Shown piece after piece: positions 8,633-14,420 of a DNA stretch of 63,724 nucleotides. The DNA is from Lachnospiraceae bacterium (lineage in GTDB: Bacteria; Bacillota; Clostridia; Lachnospirales; Lachnospiraceae): positions 1 through 63,724 of the forward strand of contig JAGBMJ010000020.1 in assembly GCA_017634975.1 (NCBI GenBank), in the 5' to 3' direction. Made by a program: the position numbers and the translations under genes. The first letter of the stretch is position 1; each line of letters opens with the position of its first letter. Below the pieces are notes generated by a model, which saw only the letters and a program-made list of their open reading frames with translations, did not search any database and was not told the DNA's origin.

Positions 8633-9640
8633 TTATCGTACCTCCGAGATCAACAATCCGCTTTTTTCAAAAAAGTCGATGATGATCTCCTGATCTTCTT
8701 TTTCTTTCGGCAATTCTAATATCATCTGACCGTAGCCAATGCCGCCTACACTCTTGGTATTTGCGCTTAAGATATTCACCTTTTTCCCGGTCTGCTCCAC
8801 CAGATTAGCGATAAACGGCTCACTGGCAGTCAAACCGTCAAATACGATACGGATCAGCCTTCCGTCCGGATCTGAAGGATCAAACGGATTGGCTGCAATT
8901 GCCGGAAATACCAGTTTCTTTGCAGCATTGGACTGCGGATTGCTGAATACCGTACGCACATCTCCCACTTCTGCCAGACGTCCTTCATCAATGATCGCCA
9001 CACGGTCACAGATCTTTTCCACAACCGACATCTCATGCGTGATGATCACGATCGTCAGCTTACGTTCCTCATTGATCTTTTTGAGCAGTTCCAGGATCTC
9101 TCCGGTCATCTTGGGATCCAGCGCACTGGTTGCCTCATCGCAAAGCAATACTTTGGGATCTGCCGTCAGTGCTCTGGCGATTGCCACCCTCTGTCTCTGC
9201 CCGCCGGAAAGTCTTGCCGGATATACATTCTCCTTTTCCTCCAGTCCCACCACACGCAGCATCTGTCTGGCGATCTGCCTGCGCTCGTCCTTTTTCATAC
9301 CGGCAATCCGAAGCGGCTGTTCCACGTTTTCGATCACCGTCCGCTGCTGCAGAAGATTGAATCCCTGGAAGATCATGGAGATCGAATGACGTACATTACG
9401 CAATTCACGCGGTTTCAATTCTGCCAGATCCTGTCCGTAAAAAAGCACTTTTCCTTCCGAGATTTCCTCCAGGCGGTTGAGGGTACGTACCAGCGTTGAC
9501 TTACCGGCACCGCTCATACCAATGATCCCAAAGATCTCTCCTTCCTCCACCGACAGACTGACATCCTTTAATGCTTCAAATTCCTTCCCATCATTCTTAT
9601 AGATTTTACTGACATGCTCCAGTTCATATACGTAGTCCAT
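8633..9640 (-). CDS. metN: Methionine ABC transporter ATP-binding protein MetN
   Basis: A 335-residue ATPase with Walker A (GMSGAGKST), Q-loop, LSGGQRQRVAIARAL signature, Walker B (VLLCDEATSALDP) and H-loop (IITHEMSVV). The C-terminal extension of about 90 residues (IRIVFDGLTASEPFIANLVE onward) is the NIL/ACT-like domain that mediates methionine trans-inhibition in MetN. The start is the ATG preceded by AAGGA; an upstream TTG overlapping the mccA stop is possible but weaker. It energises MetI. Confidence 0.93.
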   Translation of the reverse strand: MDYVYELEHVSKIYKNDGKEFEALKDVSLSVEEGEIFGIIGMSGAGKSTLVRTLNRLEEISEGKVLFYGQDLAELKPRELRNVRHSISMIFQGFNLLQQRTVIENVEQPLRIAGMKKDERRQIARQMLRVVGLEEKENVYPARLSGGQRQRVAIARALTADPKVLLCDEATSALDPKMTGEILELLKKINEERKLTIVIITHEMSVVEKICDRVAIIDEGRLAEVGDVRTVFSNPQSNAAKKLVFPAIAANPFDPSDPDGRLIRIVFDGLTASEPFIANLVEQTGKKVNILSANTKSVGGIGYGQMILELPKEKEDQEIIIDFFEKSGLLISEVR

Positions 9641-9686
9641 GATTTGTTTCCTTGATTTGTTTCCTTGATTAATTTCTGTTATTGAG

Positions 9687-10610
9687 TTAATCAAACAACC
9701 CCTTGCTCAGATAACGGTCACCACGATCCGGGAAGATCGTTACCACATTTCCATGATCCAGCGTCTTTGCCAGTCTGATCGCAGCCGCAAGCGCTGCACC
9801 GGAAGAAGAACCTGCCAGGATGCCTTCCTTTTTTGCCAGCAGTCTGGCGGTATCAAACGCTTCCGAATCCGAGATCTTGATCACCTGATCCACCAGCGTG
9901 ATGTCCATGGTATCTGCAATAAAATCATTTCCGATGCCTTCGATATCATAATCAAAGTGCTCACCGCCACCAATGATAGAGCCCAGCGGATCCGCCAAAA
10001 CACCCTGTATCCCGCTGTTTTGCTCCTTTAAGTATTTCACGACACCGCTGAAGGTGCCTCCGCTGCCGGCCCCGGCAACAAAGATGTCGATCTGCCCGTC
10101 CAGCTGCTGATAGATCTCCGGTCCGGTCGTCTCATAATGCGCTTTCGGATTCGCCGGATTGTTAAACTGCTTTAAAGAAATGGCCCCGGGGATCTTTGCT
10201 ATGATGCGGTCCGCTTCACGGTCTGCTCCAAGCATCCCTTCCTCTCTCGGCGTATGTACGATCTCTGCACCGAGCGCCCGCATGACCTTTTGCTTTTCCA
10301 CTGAAAACTTTTCCGGTACGGTAAAGATCACGCGAAATCCCTGATTGAGTGCTGCGATGGCGATACCGATACCGGTATTTCCTGCCGTCGCATCTACAAT
10401 CGTTCCGCCTTCCTTCAGGATGCCCCGTTCTTTTGCATCATCGATCATGTACATACCGACACGGTCTTTTACACTGCCGGCCGGATTCATCAATTCCAGT
10501 TTTGCATAAAGTCCGACCTTAGGATCAATCCCGGCTGCCGCTGCAATCTGATTTAATTTCAATACCGGTGTATTTCCGATCATTTCCCGAACGCTGCTAT
10601 ATACATTCAT
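9687..10610 (-). CDS. mccA: O-acetylserine-dependent cystathionine beta-synthase / cysteine synthase
   Basis: A PLP fold-type II enzyme of 307 residues. The PLP lysine is K48 in NPAGSVKDR, the glycine-rich phosphate loop is TAGNTGIG, and the serine PLP-pyridine contact is in GILAGSSSGAA. The length and the immediately upstream cystathionine gamma-lyase (24 nt) match the Bacillus mccA-mccB pair, which converts homocysteine to cysteine by reverse transsulfuration. A plain cysteine synthase (CysK) role cannot be excluded from sequence, so the symbol rests on gene context. It is followed closely by metN in the same operon. Confidence 0.85.
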   Translation of the reverse strand: MNVYSSVREMIGNTPVLKLNQIAAAAGIDPKVGLYAKLELMNPAGSVKDRVGMYMIDDAKERGILKEGGTIVDATAGNTGIGIAIAALNQGFRVIFTVPEKFSVEKQKVMRALGAEIVHTPREEGMLGADREADRIIAKIPGAISLKQFNNPANPKAHYETTGPEIYQQLDGQIDIFVAGAGSGGTFSGVVKYLKEQNSGIQGVLADPLGSIIGGGEHFDYDIEGIGNDFIADTMDITLVDQVIKISDSEAFDTARLLAKKEGILAGSSSGAALAAAIRLAKTLDHGNVVTIFPDRGDRYLSKGLFD

Positions 10611-10633
10611 TTTTTATCTACTCCTTTAAGCTC

Positions 10634-11782
10634 TTATTTGGATGCCTCGATCGCCTGCTTCAGATCGGCGATAATGTCATCCACTCCTTCGATACCAACC
10701 GAAAGACGGATCAGCTCATCCACGATACCGACACTTTTACGGATATCTGCAGGGATCGCTGCGTGCGTCATGCTTGCCGGATGACATACCAGTGACTCCA
10801 CACCGCCCAGACTTTCTGCCAGAGTGACCAGTTTTAAGTTCTTAAAGAATTTCTTATAATCATATTTTGCATCCAGTACAAACGAGATCATTGCTCCCGC
10901 TCCGTCTGCCTGCTTCTTCTGCACTTCATAGCCCGGATCCGATTTTAATCCCGGATAATATACCTTGCTCACATATCCGCTCCGTTCCAGCCATTCCGCG
11001 ATCTTCTGTGCATTCGCCACATGCCGGTCCATCCGGACACCAAGTGTTTTGATACCGCGAATCATCAGGAAGCTGTCCCAGGGTGCGAGTACTCCGCCGA
11101 TCGCATTCTGCAGATAATACAGGCGGTCTGCCAGCGCTTTGTCATTGACCACCACAAAACCGGAGATGGTATCGCTGTGTCCGCCCAGATATTTCGTACC
11201 GCTGTGGATCACAATATCTGCTCCCAGAGTCAGCGGTCTCTGAAGATACGGTGTTAAAAACGTATTGTCCACGATCAGCAGTTTGTTATGCTTCTTTGCG
11301 ATCTTTGATACTGCAGCGATATCGGTTACCGTCAGCAGCGGATTCGCCGGACTTTCCACATATACGGCTTTCACATCTTCATCGATCGCTGCCTCTACCG
11401 CTGCCTGATCCGAAGTGTTTACGATCTTGTAGGTGATGCCGAAATGGCGGAAGACATTATCCAGGATACGAAAGGTACCACCGTATATATTGTCGGATAC
11501 CACCAGTTTATCACCGCTCTTAAACAGAGAAAGAACGGTATTGATCGCTGCCAGTCCGGATGCAAATGCCAGCCCGTACTGTCCCTGCTCCAGATCTGCG
11601 ATCAGTTTTTCCACTGCGGCTCTGGTCGGGTTACCGGTTCTGGAATACTCCCATCCCCGATTTTCTCCCAAGCCATCCTGTTTATAGGTTGAAGTCTGAT
11701 AAATAGGAACATTTACTGCTCCTGTGGTGTCGTCTCCGTCCTGACCACCGTGTATTAATAATGAGTTGATAGATATTGCCAT
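10634..11782 (-). CDS. mccB: Cystathionine gamma-lyase / homocysteine gamma-lyase
   Basis: A PLP fold-type I Cys/Met-metabolism enzyme of 382 residues. The PLP lysine is K197 in HSGTKYLGGHSD, and the substrate-loop motif is IYQTSTYKQD...GWEYSRTGNPTR, characteristic of MccB and MetC/MetB relatives. It would cleave cystathionine to cysteine, 2-oxobutyrate and ammonia, and may also release H2S from homocysteine. It forms a tandem with mccA downstream and follows the SDR gene by 34 nt. MetB (cystathionine gamma-synthase) is the main alternative. Confidence 0.87.
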   Translation of the reverse strand: MAISINSLLIHGGQDGDDTTGAVNVPIYQTSTYKQDGLGENRGWEYSRTGNPTRAAVEKLIADLEQGQYGLAFASGLAAINTVLSLFKSGDKLVVSDNIYGGTFRILDNVFRHFGITYKIVNTSDQAAVEAAIDEDVKAVYVESPANPLLTVTDIAAVSKIAKKHNKLLIVDNTFLTPYLQRPLTLGADIVIHSGTKYLGGHSDTISGFVVVNDKALADRLYYLQNAIGGVLAPWDSFLMIRGIKTLGVRMDRHVANAQKIAEWLERSGYVSKVYYPGLKSDPGYEVQKKQADGAGAMISFVLDAKYDYKKFFKNLKLVTLAESLGGVESLVCHPASMTHAAIPADIRKSVGIVDELIRLSVGIEGVDDIIADLKQAIEASK

Positions 11783-11816
11783 GTTTGTTTTCCTCCCTAA
11801 TCTCCGATTGAAATCT

Positions 11817-12620
11817 TTATGCGGTCAGCAGCCCTGCGTCCAAAACAAACTGGCTGCCGGTTAAAAATCTTGCCCGATCACTTGCGATATATTTAAATGC
11901 CTCCACGATATCCACGGTCTCCAGCCAGGGTGTCCGGAGCAGATTGCCTGCGGATCGTTCTGCGATCTCCGTAGGCGTGGTTCCTTCCAGTTCTGCCAGC
12001 CCGTCGTTCATCGGCGTATTCACACCGGTCGGATGCAGCGACACCACACGGATCCCGTAAGGCGCCAGCTCGATCGCCTGTGATTTGGTCAGCCCTACCA
12101 GTCCGTGTTTGGATGCACTGTAATGTCCCATACGATTAAAACCACGAAGTCCGGCAACGGAAGAATTATAAATGATCACGCCTTTTTTCTTTTCGATCAT
12201 ATGCGGGATCACATATTTGGATACCAGCCATCCACCACGCAGATTGATATCGATCATCGCATCCCATTCTTCTTCCGTCAGTTCCCAGGTCTTTCCGTAT
12301 GCTGCGATCCCGGCATTGCTGAAAAGGATATCGATCGTTCCAAATTCCCGAACGCCTCGCTCTACCGCTTCTTTTACATCCTCTGCCTTACGCACATCCC
12401 CGGCATAGATGAGGATCTTTCCGCCTTTTGCGATCACATCATCTTTAAGCTTCTCCAGATCATCATTGGAAGATCGATTGTATGCCGGAAACGGGATCTT
12501 CTCTCCCAGGTCAAACGCGATGATATTGGCTCCGTCTTCTGCCAGTGCCAGGGCTACTGCTCGCCCCTGTCCCTTGGCTGCACCGGTAATGAATACTGTT
12601 TTATTCGTAAAATCGCCCAT
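11817..12620 (-). CDS. Short-chain dehydrogenase/reductase, mycofactocin-type subfamily
   Basis: A 267-residue NAD(P)-dependent oxidoreductase with the Rossmann motif TGAAKGQGRA (residues 12-21), NAGI, and catalytic S154, Y167 and K171. After the second strand (IIAFDL) there is an insertion of about 20 residues (KIPFPAYNRSSNDDLEK). Together with GxGQGR, this resembles SDRs that hold their nicotinamide tightly and are coupled to mycofactocin in actinobacteria. No mycofactocin genes are in the window. It lies between metY and mccB, so its substrate is probably a sulfur-containing alcohol, aldehyde or ketone. If the neighbouring nitrogenase-like enzyme uses 2-methylthioethanol, reduction of methylthioacetaldehyde would be a fitting but speculative job. 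Confidence 0.82.
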   Translation of the reverse strand: MGDFTNKTVFITGAAKGQGRAVALALAEDGANIIAFDLGEKIPFPAYNRSSNDDLEKLKDDVIAKGGKILIYAGDVRKAEDVKEAVERGVREFGTIDILFSNAGIAAYGKTWELTEEEWDAMIDINLRGGWLVSKYVIPHMIEKKKGVIIYNSSVAGLRGFNRMGHYSASKHGLVGLTKSQAIELAPYGIRVVSLHPTGVNTPMNDGLAELEGTTPTEIAERSAGNLLRTPWLETVDIVEAFKYIASDRARFLTGSQFVLDAGLLTA

Positions 12621-12641
12621 TGCTGTATCCTCCTCTGTCCT

Positions 12642-13943
12642 TTATGCGAATGCTTTTTTGAATGCCTGATCCAGATCGGCGATCAGATCCTCCGCATCTT
12701 CCAGACCGATGGATACACGGAGCAGATTCTGCGGAATGCCTGCTTTCTCCAGAACCTTCAGTTCCAGCTCGGTATGGGTATTCTCAGGCGGATTGGTGAT
12801 CAGGGATCTCACATCACCGATATTTACATGGTAGGAGAAATTGTTCAGTGCCTTGATGAACTTACCTTCCTGTTCACGGGTACCCTTGAATCCAAAGGAG
12901 AGCAATGCGCCCGGACCTTTCTTAAAATCTCTGTCTGCGAGATCTTTATATTTGCTGCCCTTTGCATACGGATAATTTACAAACTCCACCTCCGGACGGT
13001 TCTCCAGAAATTCGACGACTTTGCGTACGGTCTGCAGCTTCTTGTCCAGGCGGACACTCAGTGTCTGCAGTCCCTGCAGTACCAGGTAGGATTCAAAAGA
13101 ACCCAGTGCTCCTCCGAAAAACTCGGTAAAGAAGATCTTAAGCAGTGCGATCACCGGTGCTCCGGGTATAAATTCCGCGCCGCTTCTCGGATTGTTCTGC
13201 AGATCTCTCATCTTCCATGACTTCTCATAGAGCTGCGGGAATCTCTCCTTCGGATACTGGAAATCACCTTTTTCAACAACCAGACCGGCGATCACATTGC
13301 CATGGCCGTTCAATTCCTTGGTCGCGGAGTAAACCGTGATGTCCGCACCGTGTTCAAACGGTTTGTACAGATACGGTGTTGCCACTGTATTGTCTACTAC
13401 AACCGGTACTCCGTATTTGTGAGCGATTGCAGCGATCGCATCGATATCATACAGTTCAATATTCGGATTGCTGATGGATTCCAGATAGATCGCCTTGGTA
13501 TTCTCATCGATCAGTTTTTCATAGGAAGCCGGATCATTACGATCTTCCGGAAATCTGGTTTCGATGCCGTACTTCGGAAGAAATTCCAGTACATCCAGAA
13601 GTGCTGCTCCGTACAGGGAAGATCCTGCTACGATATTGCCGCCGCCCTGTCCCAAAAGGAAAAGTGTATAGGTGATCGCTGCCATTCCGGAAGAAAGCGC
13701 TACCGTAGCTTTTCCGCCATCCAGTTCTGCGATCCTTGCTTCGAGGATTCCGCCGGTCGGTGTACCGACTCTGGAATAAATACCGCCTGCCTCTGCACCG
13801 GTCCACAATCTTCTGGTCCGGTCGATATCTTCCAGATCAAACGATGCGGTCTGATAAATGGGCGGTGTCACCGAATGAAAATGATCTGCGGAATTGTATC
13901 CTGCGCGAATTGCATTTGTACTGAAACCATAATTATTTGCCAT
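12642..13943 (-). CDS. metY: O-acetylhomoserine sulfhydrylase (homocysteine/methionine synthase, MetY)
   Basis: A 433-residue PLP enzyme that transfers the homoserine moiety of O-acetylhomoserine to sulfide (giving homocysteine) or to methanethiol (giving methionine directly). It is longer than the gamma-lyases and has the MetY features GGIYSRVGTPT, SSGMAAI, the PLP lysine K209 in YSATKELNGHG, and the insert around FIPGAPVIALLKIFFTEFFGG. It is the first structural gene of the operon. Upstream are a strong promoter, a cysteine-codon leader peptide and an attenuator. Its methanethiol activity would link the methionine operon to a C-S-cleaving nitrogenase-like enzyme. Confidence 0.93.
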   Translation of the reverse strand: MANNYGFSTNAIRAGYNSADHFHSVTPPIYQTASFDLEDIDRTRRLWTGAEAGGIYSRVGTPTGGILEARIAELDGGKATVALSSGMAAITYTLFLLGQGGGNIVAGSSLYGAALLDVLEFLPKYGIETRFPEDRNDPASYEKLIDENTKAIYLESISNPNIELYDIDAIAAIAHKYGVPVVVDNTVATPYLYKPFEHGADITVYSATKELNGHGNVIAGLVVEKGDFQYPKERFPQLYEKSWKMRDLQNNPRSGAEFIPGAPVIALLKIFFTEFFGGALGSFESYLVLQGLQTLSVRLDKKLQTVRKVVEFLENRPEVEFVNYPYAKGSKYKDLADRDFKKGPGALLSFGFKGTREQEGKFIKALNNFSYHVNIGDVRSLITNPPENTHTELELKVLEKAGIPQNLLRVSIGLEDAEDLIADLDQAFKKAFA

Positions 13944-14016
13944 TGTTTTATCCTCCTAAACTGTGTTTGAATTATTTTGTTATACTTTCGTTCATTGCCG
14001 TCGCTCTGACAGTCAT

Positions 14017-14047
14017 AAAAAAACCGGGACCTTTTTGGGTTCCGGGC
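14017..14047 (-). terminator. Attenuator terminator in the metY leader
   Basis: On the minus strand an 8-bp stem (CCGGAACC/GGTCCCGG with one G-U) and a 6-nt loop are followed by seven T residues. It ends 74 nt before the metY start, inside the leader. Its ascending arm GCCCGGAAC (minus strand of 14039-14047) is perfectly complementary over 9 nt to GTTCCGGGC (minus strand of 14133-14141) within the upstream peptide gene. The terminator and an antiterminator are therefore mutually exclusive. Confidence 0.9.
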
Positions 14048-14071
14048 ATAAGACCTTTCTACGAGTTTACA

Positions 14072-14197
14072 TCAACATCGTACTATATCAGGGTGATTCC
14101 GCAGTACTTCATACACCCCGGTCACAAAACAAGCCCGGAACTTAAACATTCGACAGCAACACATGCTATTCTCTTGTCTTGTCTTTGTTTCGGACAT
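14072..14197 (-). CDS. Cysteine-rich leader peptide of the metY operon
   Basis: A 41-codon reading frame with an excellent ribosome site (GGAAGGAG, 8 nt before ATG). It has three consecutive cysteine codons at positions 13-15 in the context SMCCCRM, plus further cysteines at 23 and 41 and methionines at 12 and 17. It ends 25 nt before an intrinsic terminator that precedes metY. The 9-nt antiterminator strand begins 10 nt after the last of the triple Cys codons. A ribosome stalled there for lack of cysteinyl-tRNA would leave that strand free to open the terminator. A ribosome that finishes the peptide allows termination. This is classic attenuation logic and predicts induction on cysteine limitation. 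No other function is suggested for the peptide. Confidence 0.85.
   Translation of the reverse strand: MSETKTRQENSMCCCRMFKFRACFVTGVYEVLRNHPDIVRC
14133..14141 (-). promoter_or_regulatory. Antiterminator strand within the leader peptide gene
   Basis: GTTCCGGGC (codons Phe20-Arg21-Ala22 of the leader peptide) is the exact reverse complement of the 5' arm of the attenuator terminator at 14039-14047. Pairing would block the terminator hairpin. Confidence 0.75.
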
Positions 14198-14249
14198 TAC
14201 TTTATCTCCTTCCTTTACATTTCTTTCACATCACTTTCGTGATGATGCA

Positions 14250-14278
14250 ACTATAGCATTATTTACCTACTATGTCAA
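14250..14278 (-). promoter_or_regulatory. Sigma-A promoter of the metY operon
   Basis: Minus strand: -35 TTGACA (14273-14278), 17-nt spacer, -10 TATAGT (14250-14255). Transcription should begin near 14243. The transcript then starts with a small stable hairpin (CATCAC-GAAA-GTGATG), followed by the leader-peptide ribosome site. Confidence 0.9.
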
Positions 14279-14352
14279 TAGGTTTTGTAATATTTTTTAT
14301 TTTTTCTTACACAGCATCGAAACCATACTTTCATTCATTGAAAAAAAGGTAG

Positions 14353-14384
14353 AAAAAAGCGCTCCACTCGTGGAACGCTTTTCT
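14353..14384 (-). terminator. Bidirectional intrinsic terminator
   Basis: AAAGCG-C-TCCA / TGGA-A-CGCTTT stem with a CTCG loop, T-rich on both sides. It lies 37 nt past the stop of the repeat-rich membrane protein gene and insulates it from the metY promoter downstream. Confidence 0.85.
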
Positions 14385-14420
14385 TTGTTTTCGTTCTGAT
14401 GATATGAATCTTATAGAATA

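Noticed and set aside
13944-14200. SAM (S-box) riboswitch or T-box upstream of metY
   Set aside because: No S-box core and no T-box GGTGGCACCGCG motif is present. The leader is instead explained by a peptide gene plus terminator/antiterminator.
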